The notes: generated from the letters alone by a model not told the origin. A DNA stretch of 64,000 bases from Collimonas sp. OK607 (GCF_900111995.1 NZ_FOKF01000030.1:1-64000), one strand, 5' to 3'; counted from the first letter of the stretch, positions 47,907-56,509 are shown. Numbers and translations: made by a program.

Positions 47907-49756
47907 TGCTGGGCCTTCTTCATCAACGGTGTTGAAATGCGAAGTTGTTGTACGTCGCCGGCGATCACAGCCCAACTGTCGCCACGGCGTTCTATTTTTG
48001 CGTTGCCTCTGGTTACCCGCGGCTCAGCATACTGCGATGCAGAAAATAACCAGGTTAACTGATTCAATGAGGCGGTATTGGCAGCATCGATTACTACCGC
48101 ATTGTTGTCACTGGAAATATTCCATACAGTCTGTTCCCTGCGAGTCATGAAGTTAGCAAGATATGTCATGGTGCGCCAGCGAAATACGCCTTTTTTTTCA
48201 GCTTTGTCGGCGGCCAGCATCAACTGGTTGATCGCATCGGGATACAGGACCGCTCCCGGCGGATGGAAATAAATCATTCTGATCTGCCCGGTATTCTCTG
48301 TAAATCGCACCAGCGAGGTCAACCAGCTGCTGATTTCACTTTCCGGGATATGCTCCGTGTAGGCCTCTTCGATGGTACTGATGTGGCCGTAGGTCTGTAC
48401 CGGGAATGACCAGATGTGCTGGTCCCGGCGGCCTTCGCGATAGGTGTGGGTCGGCCCTTGCCCTATATTGCCGGTGAAATAGTAGGCCCGCACATTTTGT
48501 GCCTCCAGCCAATCGGTTACCCAGACCGGCTGATTTCCCGTAGGCGCGGAATATTCGGTTTGGTCGTGTCCGATCAAACGCTTGATGGCATCGGCATTTT
48601 GTTCAAGGTAAGGGGTCATTTGCTGTTCATTGCTGCCGGACAGGTGTTTGCCAAACCAGTCGTGTATCCAGCCGCCGTGACTGCCGATTTCATTGCCCTT
48701 GTCCGCCAAAGTGCGCAGTATTTCCTGGAATGCCTTGTTGTTGTTCAGGTCGACGCCAAGGCCGTCGCCGAATTCGCGCTGATCCGGCCCGGCAGTGACA
48801 TGGATGCTGAACGGGCCGCGCGTAAATACGCCGGCCTTGAGCAGCTGATTCATTGCCGGTATGCAGATCTTGGCGTCGCAGTGCCAATTCAAGACCAGGC
48901 CGCCGATTCCTTCCGGCGCTGCAGACAATTGTGGCTGCCCCATGATACGGTGTGCAAAATAATGCAAGAAGCCATGCATCAATATGCCGTCTGTACGTAG
49001 CTTCAGATAGCCCAGCGGTAGATTGACGAAAAGAACCTGTCCTTTGCCGACAGCGTGTTCACCGGCAATCACGGTTTTTCCTGCCGCTTGCATGCGCACT
49101 GTGCCGGCATAAGAACTGGCGGTGCGCAGGACCGGATAACGCAAGGTATCCTCGCCGTAACCCGACAGGACCGCCTGGCCGCCGGTCTCGATCCAGCGGC
49201 CAGGCGGCAGGTACAGTGTTTCCATCACCTGCGCGCTGCCGGAGATGATCGGGTTGAACGACATCTTTTCGTGTTGCGACTGGTACATCGCGTAGTCTGT
49301 CCCTGCTAGCTTGGAGAAGCGCGACGCCGGCTCGGCATAGTAGCCGTTTTCGTCCAATATGCCGGCATCGCCGACCAGCATCAAGGCCCCGCCATTTTCT
49401 ACGAACTGGCTTATCTGGTTAACAAAAGCCGTGCTGATCTGGCGATGAATGGTGTCCGGTAAAATCACGCCCGCAAATGGACGCTCGCCTTGCAGTCCGC
49501 GCCGTGAAAATTCCGACGCCGTAATTGTTTCCAGGCGAATCCCTTCTTCTGCGGCGCCATCCAGCCACGCCGCTGCAAAAAGCCGGTTTGCATCAGATAA
49601 CGTGTCCGGCAAGATCAAGGCAATTGCATCGCTTTGCCATTGCGCCGGACTAATCTGATTGATGCGAACCATCCAGGTTGCGGCAGCGCCAATGATCGCT
49701 GCCGCCAACAGCGTCAAGCCTATCCTGGACAGCTTGCGTTGATGTAAGGCGCTCAT
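47903..49756 (-). CDS. Membrane-anchored deacetylase-like protein with GATase-like domain
   Basis: 617 residues from MSALHQRKLSR; its ATG overlaps the stop of the GH8-like gene by 4 bases. TM helix at about 11-30 (IGLTLLAAAIIGAAATWM), then a Rossmann/glutamine-amidotransferase-like domain (IALILPDTLSDANRLF, GGALMLVGDAGILDENGYY, VLFVNLPLG), then a NodB-like barrel: LVLNWHCDAKICIPAMN, FSIHVTAGPD, EIGSHGGWIHDWFG, SAPTGNQPVW and MIYFHPPGA, where Asp and the His pair could bind metal. The late C-terminus is beta-rich. The layout is reminiscent of PelA-type deacetylases. It probably works on the polymer in the periplasm. Confidence 0.78.
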   Translation of the reverse strand: MSALHQRKLSRIGLTLLAAAIIGAAATWMVRINQISPAQWQSDAIALILPDTLSDANRLFAAAWLDGAAEEGIRLETITASEFSRRGLQGERPFAGVILPDTIHRQISTAFVNQISQFVENGGALMLVGDAGILDENGYYAEPASRFSKLAGTDYAMYQSQHEKMSFNPIISGSAQVMETLYLPPGRWIETGGQAVLSGYGEDTLRYPVLRTASSYAGTVRMQAAGKTVIAGEHAVGKGQVLFVNLPLGYLKLRTDGILMHGFLHYFAHRIMGQPQLSAAPEGIGGLVLNWHCDAKICIPAMNQLLKAGVFTRGPFSIHVTAGPDQREFGDGLGVDLNNNKAFQEILRTLADKGNEIGSHGGWIHDWFGKHLSGSNEQQMTPYLEQNADAIKRLIGHDQTEYSAPTGNQPVWVTDWLEAQNVRAYYFTGNIGQGPTHTYREGRRDQHIWSFPVQTYGHISTIEEAYTEHIPESEISSWLTSLVRFTENTGQIRMIYFHPPGAVLYPDAINQLMLAADKAEKKGVFRWRTMTYLANFMTRREQTVWNISSDNNAVVIDAANTASLNQLTWLFSASQYAEPRVTRGNAKIERRGDSWAVIAGDVQQLRISTPLMKKAQH

Positions 49757-50835
49757 GGTGGCGGCTTCATTTCCTTGGATTTCAGGGACGGCGGCGGTGA
49801 ATTTGGTGCGGGCCTCAGCACATTCGTCAAACCGATGCGAACACCTTCCTCGACAACGTTCCAGCGGCCGCCGGCGCGCCAGGCGTCGGAATTTTCTAGC
49901 CAGGTGCGTGCCGTTGCCAGATCGCCGGTTTGGTAAGCGGCCCAGGCGATCAGTCCCCACGGGAAATGGTCGCTCTCGCCGGCCAGCCATTTCTGACTAT
50001 AACGTTCCATCCATACGTGCCAGTAACGTTCCCCGCCGGTTCCGGCGCGCAGGCCATACAGCCACAGATAAACCGGCGCCACGGCATTGGGATAGAAACC
50101 GTAGGGTGTGGGCGGGACGCTGGCGCGTTGCGGTTCAAGGGCGCCATCTGGATCGTAGCCATAGTTGCGCTGCAATCCCTGCAACATGCTGGCGCTACTC
50201 GGCAGGGCCGCCAGCTGAACTGCAAAGCGCGCTGCCGCCGAGCGATCACGACGCAGGTAGTTCAGTGCGCCTATTACTTCGACATTGTCGGCAAAATAGG
50301 CAGCGCTGCGGCCGGACAGAGCGTGAAAAGTTTGTTGGGCAGGATGCCAAAGAGTTGACAGGTGGTCGAGAGAGCGGGCGCAACTGGCGGCCAGCACCTT
50401 GTCTCTTGACAGAACTTCCGCCGCCAGCAGGCACCATAATGCATCGAGGGAATCGTCGGCATCGGCTGGCCCGCAGGCGACCCAGTCATTCGCGCCGCTG
50501 CGGCAGATCCGCGGGAAGGGGCCGTTCGCCTGTTGGAATGGCAGCAGCCAATGGGCAAAGGACGATGTCGCATCTGTCACATCGACGCCCAGACGATGCG
50601 CGGCCAGCAGCGCTTTGAGCGCAAAATAAGGCTCGACATAATCGCCTTTGGGGAAAACGGTGATAGCACCATTCGGCAAAATGAAATCGGCAAACAGGAT
50701 TGCACTCTGCGTGGGCTGAGCTAGGTCCGCAGCTGTTGCTGTAGCCAGCGTGGGATAGCCGACACTCAAAGTACCGGTGAGTACGCAGAATATTGCCGCC
50801 AGCGCCTGCCTTGCCTTCCCTGTATCAAGCCGCAT
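49753..50835 (-). CDS. GH8-like exported glycan hydrolase
   Basis: 360 residues with a signal peptide (ALAAIFCVLTGTLSVGYPTLATA). The rest has the (alpha/alpha)6 toroid look: repeated helix pairs with GDYVEPYFALKALLAAHRLG, RSGANDWVACGPADADDSLDALWCLLAAEV (in parts), and HFPWGLIAWAAYQTGD. The DADDS stretch resembles the DAD(L) catalytic region of GH8 enzymes such as BcsZ, but other GH8 landmarks are not clear, so the family is tentative. GGGGAG precedes the ATG, and it overlaps its upstream gene by 11 bases. A polymer-trimming role would fit the operon. Confidence 0.7.
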   Translation of the reverse strand: MRLDTGKARQALAAIFCVLTGTLSVGYPTLATATAADLAQPTQSAILFADFILPNGAITVFPKGDYVEPYFALKALLAAHRLGVDVTDATSSFAHWLLPFQQANGPFPRICRSGANDWVACGPADADDSLDALWCLLAAEVLSRDKVLAASCARSLDHLSTLWHPAQQTFHALSGRSAAYFADNVEVIGALNYLRRDRSAAARFAVQLAALPSSASMLQGLQRNYGYDPDGALEPQRASVPPTPYGFYPNAVAPVYLWLYGLRAGTGGERYWHVWMERYSQKWLAGESDHFPWGLIAWAAYQTGDLATARTWLENSDAWRAGGRWNVVEEGVRIGLTNVLRPAPNSPPPSLKSKEMKPPP

Positions 50836-51901
50836 CAGGTATCTCCCCAGGTGTCACCGTTGCACCGTCTTGTGTGGTGATCACGCCATGCACGATGCAA
50901 CCGGCGGCGATGGTCAATGTACGGCAGATCATGGTGGTAGCCGCGTCGGGAGTGCCAATGCGGCAATCGGGGCCGATCACGATATCGTTTTGACTGATGA
51001 CCGGGCCGCGCACTGAGCAGCCCTTTTCCAGCACGATGTCTTTGTTGGAAATAATGCTGCCGGCAACGCGGGATCGCGGTTCCAGGTGCAAGTCGCCATA
51101 GGTCTTGATGTTGCCGAATACCGTTGTTCCGGAGAGAATTGTGTATGCTCCTCGCACTACAAAGTCGCCATTACGGCTGGCATCCGGGGAAGGCCTGGCG
51201 CCGTCGTCCAGGACATGGCGCGTACGCATCGCTGGTGCTGAAGGCGCGGCCTCAGCGGTGTCGCCGGAAGCACCAGAAGCACCGAAGTACATGCTCGGCG
51301 CTCCTGCGCGCACAAATCGACTGCCGTCGGCAAAGTTTATTTCCTTGGTTGCGGTAATGCGGCCGTCAATCGATGCGTTGTTGCCGACCCGAATGCAGCG
51401 GGCATCTATCCAGCGATGGACCACCGTATTTGCGCCGAGATAGATGACGCCCTGCGCAGAGCAGGCGCGCAGGCTTGCTCCGGCGCCAACCGTCAGATCG
51501 CCGACGGCAAACAGATCGGCCTGGTTATGGCTGCCGGGCGGTAAACGCGCATCGTGTACGAGAATCACGATGCCGTTGTTTTTTCGAAGTGTCTCCAAGG
51601 TCTCGGGATGATAGGTGGCGTCGGCGTCATCGCCGAGACGTTGATGCACGATGCAGATATTGTTGCCGATACTGTAGGTCCGTTCGGTTGGCAAGTCCTG
51701 CAAGTCCGGCAATTTGACACCTGGCATGGTGGTAATGCGTGAGCGGAAGCTGTCCGCGAGATAGCGTAAATTATTTATTTCATTCCGGCGCACCGGCAGC
51801 GGAGCGATGTCGGTAGGGCGCAGCCATTCGTTTACAGCAGGAATATATGGCACGAAAACGATCAGGATCACGCAGATTAGCAGTAGCGTCGGGAAAGCCA
51901 T
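50825..51901 (-). CDS. Membrane-anchored bactofilin-like (polymer-forming) protein
   Basis: 358 residues from MAFPTLLLICVILIVFVPYIP, a single N-terminal TM helix; it starts 2 bases after the glycosyltransferase stop. After a helical spacer, a right-handed beta-helix pattern runs almost to the end: GDLTVGAGASLRACSAQGVIYLGANTVV (in parts), RVGNNASIDGRITATKEINFADG, FGNIKTYGDLHLEPRSRVAGSI, NKDIVLEKGCSVRGPVIS. This resembles bactofilins but is longer and membrane bound. It could form a scaffold that positions the synthase. A low-complexity Ala/Pro insert lies near residue 210. Confidence 0.75.
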   Translation of the reverse strand: MAFPTLLLICVILIVFVPYIPAVNEWLRPTDIAPLPVRRNEINNLRYLADSFRSRITTMPGVKLPDLQDLPTERTYSIGNNICIVHQRLGDDADATYHPETLETLRKNNGIVILVHDARLPPGSHNQADLFAVGDLTVGAGASLRACSAQGVIYLGANTVVHRWIDARCIRVGNNASIDGRITATKEINFADGSRFVRAGAPSMYFGASGASGDTAEAAPSAPAMRTRHVLDDGARPSPDASRNGDFVVRGAYTILSGTTVFGNIKTYGDLHLEPRSRVAGSIISNKDIVLEKGCSVRGPVISQNDIVIGPDCRIGTPDAATTMICRTLTIAAGCIVHGVITTQDGATVTPGEIPDAA

Positions 51902-51903
51902 GA

Positions 51904-53391
51904 TCAGGAACTCTTTGCGCTGACTTTGACAGGAGAATTTATCTCGGCGCTTTCGGCCACCGGGATTGATTCGTGGATGAGGGCTGCCGACGCCACCCGG
52001 AATCGTTCTGTTTTGTGCCATATCAGTTCACGTTTCCGTATTAAATCCAGAATTTGGCTGATCGCAGCACGCGTGATGGAAAACAGACTGACCAGGAATC
52101 CGAATATATTCAACGGCAACAGGCGGATACGATTGCGATTGCCATCCAGGTAAGTGGCGGCCGCTATTTCGAAAAAAGCGGCGTTGGTGCCAAATGCACC
52201 GTAAGCGACCATGCCGCTCAACGCCAGCCAGCCGAACAGCCATTGGTGCGACGTCATGAAAAACTGGATGACGGTCAATGTCCAGCCGACGAGCAACAAT
52301 GGCGGCATGATGAATACGCACAGCAGGAGCGCGCCGTCGATTCTTTCACGCAAGCTGATCCGGTTGTTTTTAAGCAGCCCCGTCAGGTTGCAGCCCATTA
52401 CCTGATTGTGGCCGCGCGACCACCTGCTGATTTGCCTGATCCGGACCGGCCAGACCTCAGGGACTTCTTCATAACATTCCGAACGGTTTTGATAGACTGT
52501 TTTCCAGCCGTTTTGCAACAGGCGAAAGGTGACGTCGGTGTCCTCTGCCAGCATGTCGATGTTCCAGCCGCCGATTTCCTCCAGCGCGCAGCGCCTGACG
52601 CCACCGACGGTGCCGCCATACTGTGGCACCAGGCCCAGATTCATGCGGGCGGCCTGGTCAACCTGATAGCCGCCGGCACGTTCCAGATCCAGCAAGCGGG
52701 TCAGCAGATTGGCGCCGGCATTGATGGGCACCACGCGACCCATGATGGCGCCGACTTCAGGGTCGAAAAACGGTGCGACGAGTTGTTTTATCAAGCCGCG
52801 CGCGGGTAGGTAATCGGCATCAAAGACAATGATGATTTCGGCCTGGATTTTCTCCGTTGCGTCGCGCAAGGCGGCGGCTTTTCCGGGGCGTCCTGCGCTG
52901 CGATGGAACAGCATGAAACGATCGGGGTGGGCAGCGGCGATGCGATCGATGATTCCGCGCGTGCCGTCTGTAGAGCGATCGTTCATCGGCATGATGACCA
53001 GCTTGTCGCGAGGATAGTCGACCTCGAGCAAGGCATTCAATGCATCTGCAATTACCCGCTCTTCATTGTGGGCGGCAACGCACACAACTACTTGCGGCCA
53101 CGACGCTTGTTCGATATCCAGATAGGGCTGGCGTTGCCGTCCAAACAGGCGGTTAAGGGTGAACAGGTAATGCCGAATCGTGTAGATGACCAGCAAAAAT
53201 ATGATGCATCCCAGGATTGCCGTCATCAAATCAAGTTCTATCGCGCGGGCGTCGAATCCGAGAGGCGCTGATCGCGCCTCTGTGGTTACGGCGACAAGAG
53301 GAAAAAATAAAAGAAATGACCGACGAACATATGCGCTGGCGCACCAGCCACGCGTAGCTGTCTTGCAAAGAGCGTGAGGTGAGTAACACAT
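51904..53391 (-). CDS. Processive family 2 glycosyltransferase (exopolysaccharide synthase)
   Basis: 495 residues; ATG with AGAGG 7 bases upstream. A hydrophobic N-terminus and TM (MTAILGCIIFLLVIYTIRHYLF) precede the catalytic domain: VVVCVAAHNEE, NDRSTDGT, DADY (DxD), AEDTDVTFRL (catalytic Asp), and QISRWSRG (the Q-x-x-R-W of processive enzymes). At least three more TM helices follow. This is the BcsA/PgaC/HasA-type layout: it should polymerise a UDP-sugar and push the chain through the membrane. There is no PilZ domain, so control by c-di-GMP would need another protein. First gene of the six-gene operon. Confidence 0.92.
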   Translation of the reverse strand: MCYSPHALCKTATRGWCASAYVRRSFLLFFPLVAVTTEARSAPLGFDARAIELDLMTAILGCIIFLLVIYTIRHYLFTLNRLFGRQRQPYLDIEQASWPQVVVCVAAHNEERVIADALNALLEVDYPRDKLVIMPMNDRSTDGTRGIIDRIAAAHPDRFMLFHRSAGRPGKAAALRDATEKIQAEIIIVFDADYLPARGLIKQLVAPFFDPEVGAIMGRVVPINAGANLLTRLLDLERAGGYQVDQAARMNLGLVPQYGGTVGGVRRCALEEIGGWNIDMLAEDTDVTFRLLQNGWKTVYQNRSECYEEVPEVWPVRIRQISRWSRGHNQVMGCNLTGLLKNNRISLRERIDGALLLCVFIMPPLLLVGWTLTVIQFFMTSHQWLFGWLALSGMVAYGAFGTNAAFFEIAAATYLDGNRNRIRLLPLNIFGFLVSLFSITRAAISQILDLIRKRELIWHKTERFRVASAALIHESIPVAESAEINSPVKVSAKSS

Positions 53392-53425
53392 AGACTACCT
53401 CTTGAAATGAGATCGGCTGCCTGGC

Positions 53426-53595
53426 TTACTGAAAGATCTTTGCTGCTAGGTGCATTGTTTCTATCGGATCAAAATTTTCCACGCCAAATTCTTCGATGGA
53501 TCTCCCGCCCAGGCTGCATCGTCGTCGTATAGTCGCGCAACCGCGGCGGCGATGACCGCTTCCGGGCGGGTACCAAAGATAGAGAGGACTTTCAA
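53426..53595 (-). pseudogene. Chimeric remnant: wecB start joined to a glycosyltransferase-like end
   Basis: From a TTG with AGGG 6 bases upstream the sequence reads MKVLSIFGTRPEAV, the unmistakable N-terminus of UDP-GlcNAc 2-epimerase (WecB). It then continues AAAVARLYDDDAAW and, after a frame change, SIEEFGVENFDPIETMHLAA to a stop at 53426; this looks like the C-terminal end of another sugar enzyme. I infer that a polysaccharide gene block was deleted between the two ends and later frameshifted. It lies just upstream of the exopolysaccharide operon. Confidence 0.65.
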
Positions 53596-53603
53596 TTTGT
53601 ACC

Positions 53604-53617
53604 CTCGACTAGTCGAG
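53604..53617. repeat. Perfect 14-bp palindrome
   Basis: CTCGACTAGTCGAG, just upstream of the wecB remnant. Confidence 0.85.
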
Positions 53618-53630
53618 TTAACTTTCGCTC

Positions 53631-53650
53631 TGTCGAGATGCATCTCGACA
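53631..53650. repeat. Perfect 20-bp palindrome
   Basis: TGTCGAGATGCATCTCGACA, 13 bases from the previous palindrome and sharing the GTCGAG core. Confidence 0.9.
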
Positions 53651-53704
53651 GGCACTTTGCTCTTCGTTTTTGTTACCAATGCCGATTCGGCTGGAGGCTC
53701 CCGA

Positions 53705-53746
53705 AGCCGGGCGCCCCGAGCCGGGCACCCCTGGCCGGACGCCCCG
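53705..53746. repeat. 14-bp GC-rich tandem repeat, three copies
   Basis: AGCCGGGCGCCCCG, AGCCGGGCACCCCT, GGCCGGACGCCCCG. In the 677-base gap 53392-54068, which holds no intact gene. Confidence 0.85.
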
Positions 53747-53767
53747 AAAGTGCAGGGAACGTCACTG

Positions 53768-53784
53768 CCCGCAGCGATTGCGGG
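53768..53784. repeat. REP-like small hairpin
   Basis: CCCGCA-GCGAT-TGCGGG within ctgcccgc...gcgggagcaatgac, the look of the short interspersed hairpins common in proteobacterial intergenic DNA. Confidence 0.5.
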
Positions 53785-54068
53785 AGCAATGACGAGTACA
53801 GGATTTTTATTTAGTTATCGATGCTATAAATTTCTTTGTGGGAATATTTAGCCACTCTGAGAGACACTGTCAGATAACCCGAATTTTATGATGGAAATGA
53901 TATTAATCATTGTTAAAGATTGTTAATTAGCATTAACTCGTTGAGTGAAGTGGTGTCGAGCAACTTCGGCTCAAGCAGGGCTGTTGGTTCGCGGCTATCA
54001 TGGCTGGCAATGCGCCGCTGGCGCGAATTGACTTAAACACTCTTGCGCCTATTTGCGCCTATATCCCC

Positions 54069-55001
54069 ATGCTTCCCACTCTTCTTGTTCTCAATCATTT
54101 GTCCGACCAAAATTTGCAACGCATCTCGCAAGATTTCCAGGTCGTGTTTGCTCCCACCGCCGAACAGCGCCGTGCCGCCATCGCCAGCCACGCGGACGTG
54201 ATACGGACCGTACTGACGAATGGCTCAGTCGGACTGCGCGCCGAGGAAATCGCAGCCTTGCCGAAACTGGAACTGGTTTGCGCGCTGGGCGCGGGTTTCG
54301 AGAATATCGATGTTGCGGCAGCGCGTGAGCGCGGCATTACTGTATCCAACGGCGCCGGCACCAACGACGCCTGTGTAGCCGATCACGCCATGGGTTTGTT
54401 GCTGGCGACGGTACGCGGCATTCCGCAACTGGGCGTTGCCCTGCGTCAAGGCATCTGGCGCGACGCCTTGCCTTTGCCGCCGAGTGTATCCGGCAAGCGT
54501 CTCGGAATTATCGGACTCGGCACCATCGGCAAGCAGATTGCGCGCCGCGCCGCGGGTTTTGACATGACGATCGGCTATCACAATCGTTCTGCGCGCGATG
54601 ATGTGCCGTTCGCGTATTTCGCTTCGCCGCTGGAGTTGGCGCAATGGGCCGATTTCCTGATCGTTGCCACACCTGGTGGTGCAACCACCCGCCACATGAT
54701 CAATCGTCCGGTGCTGGACGCTTTGGGGCCGCAGGGCTTTGTTGTCAATATTGCGCGTGGCAGCGTGATTGATACCGCGGCACTGGCGCAAGCATTGCGC
54801 GATGGCCGGGTAGCCGGCGCCGGCCTTGATGTCTACGAGAGTGAGCCGTTGCCGCCGGCTGAATTACTGGATTTGCCGAATGCGGTTCTGACGCCGCATG
54901 TGGGTGGATGGTCGCCCGAATCGGTGGCCGAGACGATCCGCCTGTTTCTGCAGAATGCCATGTTGCATTTTTCGGGGCAGGCGGTATTGACGCCGGTTTG
55001 A
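54069..55001 (+). CDS. D-2-hydroxyacid dehydrogenase (hydroxypyruvate/glyoxylate reductase type)
   Basis: 310 residues from MLPTLLVLNHLS. The NAD(P) Rossmann motif is GLGTIGKQIARR near residue 155; catalytic Arg in VVNIARGSVID, Glu in GLDVYESEP and His in TPHVGGWSPES are present. The GAGFENIDVAAARERGITVSNG (in parts) segment is typical. After the Rossmann motif comes YHNRSARDD, whose NRSAR suggests NADP preference. It probably reduces hydroxypyruvate or glyoxylate. It stands alone, convergent with the binding-protein gene 9 bases away. Confidence 0.93.
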   Translation: MLPTLLVLNHLSDQNLQRISQDFQVVFAPTAEQRRAAIASHADVIRTVLTNGSVGLRAEEIAALPKLELVCALGAGFENIDVAAARERGITVSNGAGTNDACVADHAMGLLLATVRGIPQLGVALRQGIWRDALPLPPSVSGKRLGIIGLGTIGKQIARRAAGFDMTIGYHNRSARDDVPFAYFASPLELAQWADFLIVATPGGATTRHMINRPVLDALGPQGFVVNIARGSVIDTAALAQALRDGRVAGAGLDVYESEPLPPAELLDLPNAVLTPHVGGWSPESVAETIRLFLQNAMLHFSGQAVLTPV

Positions 55002-55010
55002 TCCGAACCG

Positions 55011-56177
55011 TCAATTCAAGAATTTCTTATCCTTGGTAATCATGGTCATCTCGACAAATTTCGAGCCGCTGTGATTGCTGCCGGTGAAATTGACATCGAA
55101 ACCGCCGCCGTTGTAGTTCTTCACGTTGATCGTTTCCAGCGCCTTGACCAGTTTTGCGCGCGTCAGATCCTTGCCCGCGCGTTTCAAACCTTCGACGAAT
55201 ACCTTAGCCGCTATGAACCCCTCCAGGCTGGAGAAATTAGGTTCTTTGACACCGTTTTTTTCCATCAGTTTGGTATATTCGGCAACCACCGGGATTGATG
55301 AACTCCAGGGAAACGGCACTACCTGCGAAATGACGACGCCTTCGCCATCCTTGCCGAGCGCATCGGACAATGCCTGGCTACCGACGAACGATACATTGTA
55401 GAACTGGCCGGTATAGCCGGCTTTCCGCATTTCTTTAATGTAAGCGGCGCACGATGTATAGGCGCTGATCTGAATGATCGCGGCAGGGCGTTTCGGCAAG
55501 ATCTTGCTGACGGCCAGCTTGACGTCGCTACTGTTACGTTCCACCGTGGCGGACTCGACCAGTTCCACATTCATCTTCTTCAAGGCACGCTGCACGCCTT
55601 CCAGTCCGGCGCGGCCATAGGCGTCGTTCTGGTAGAACACGGCAATATTCTTGATGCCGACGTTAACCAGCTTTTCCACGAGATGCTCGGTTTCATCGAA
55701 GTAGCCGGCGCGGATATTGAAGACCTGGCGATTCAGCGGATCGCGCAGCGACTGAGCGCCGGTGACCGGTGCAAAGAACGGTACGCCCGCTTGTGTGAAA
55801 ATCGGCAAGGCGGCATTGCTGGTCGGTGTGCCGACATAGCCGAACAAGGCAAACACATCGTCCTTTTCAATCAGGCGCTTGGTATTGGCTGCGGCCAGGT
55901 CGGCTTCGTATTTGTCGTCGGCCTTGATGATTTCAATACGCCGTCCATAGACGCCGCCTTGTTCATTGACAGAGTCGAAATACGCTTTGGCGCCGGCGTT
56001 CATCTGAATCCCCAACTGTGCGGCGGGGCCGGAGAATGCGGCCGACTGTCCGAGCACGATTTTCTGGTCGGTGACGCCGGATTCCGCAAAACTGGCTGAG
56101 AACGGGCTGCAGATGCCGATTATCAAAGGGATTGCGAAGGACAGTACGGAAGATAAAAGATGACGTTGGAGTCGCAT
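55011..56177 (-). CDS. Branched-chain amino acid-type ABC transporter binding protein
   Basis: 388 residues. A signal peptide (LLSSVLSFAIPLIIGICSPFSASFA) is followed by a type I periplasmic-binding fold of the LivK family: VLGQSAAFSGPAAQLGIQMNAGAKAYF, GYVGTPTSNAALPIF, VAVFYQNDAYGRAGLEGV (close form IAVFYQNDAYG). The ligand may be a branched-chain amino acid, urea or an aromatic acid. No permease or ATPase genes lie next to it, so it is an orphan. Confidence 0.9.
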   Translation of the reverse strand: MRLQRHLLSSVLSFAIPLIIGICSPFSASFAESGVTDQKIVLGQSAAFSGPAAQLGIQMNAGAKAYFDSVNEQGGVYGRRIEIIKADDKYEADLAAANTKRLIEKDDVFALFGYVGTPTSNAALPIFTQAGVPFFAPVTGAQSLRDPLNRQVFNIRAGYFDETEHLVEKLVNVGIKNIAVFYQNDAYGRAGLEGVQRALKKMNVELVESATVERNSSDVKLAVSKILPKRPAAIIQISAYTSCAAYIKEMRKAGYTGQFYNVSFVGSQALSDALGKDGEGVVISQVVPFPWSSSIPVVAEYTKLMEKNGVKEPNFSSLEGFIAAKVFVEGLKRAGKDLTRAKLVKALETINVKNYNGGGFDVNFTGSNHSGSKFVEMTMITKDKKFLN

Positions 56178-56461
56178 GTGCCACTTTCTTATGTTGATCA
56201 GGCGTTACAACACCGAGCTGAGCATCAAGTCAGCGATACGGCGTTGCAACCATGCGTATTATAGATTTATTGCCGTATGAAAACAAAAGAAGAAGTGATT
56301 TTGACAGTAGTTGGCGTTTTTTCATCAGTGTTACTACGTATTTACTTGCTCAAATATCCATGCAGTAGCATCTGACTGTGATCGCGGGGCTGAATTCGCA
56401 GTTGAATCTGACATAAAATCAGGAGCAGACGCGCATCGTCAAATTTACAAAAGGAACTGAA
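56178..56461. other. Intergenic region with promoters of two divergent genes
   Basis: AT-rich, holds the divergent control regions of the binding-protein gene and of the phosphatase transcript. No other gene or clear repeat seen. Confidence 0.4.
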
Positions 56462-56509
56462 ATGCCGGACATCTCAATGCACATTAGCGAAAAATCGGGC
56501 CCATGCTGA
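56462..56509 (+). CDS. 15-codon leader ORF overlapping the phosphatase start
   Basis: ATG with an excellent AAGGA 6 bases upstream; encodes MPDISMHISEKSGPC and stops at TGA within ATGCTGA, which overlaps the phosphatase ATG at 56503. The phosphatase ATG itself has no good ribosome-binding site, so translation is probably coupled. Alternatively a frameshift has cut the true N-terminus from the phosphatase. Confidence 0.5.
   Translation: MPDISMHISEKSGPC

Noticed and set aside
47906-47975. Longer N-terminus of the YaiO-like protein
   Set aside because: It lies within the upstream gene; the coupled TTG with a ribosome-binding site gives a proper signal peptide.
53705-53746. CRISPR-like repeats
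   Set aside because: The 14-bp copies are contiguous with no spacers and vary in sequence; no cas genes are present.
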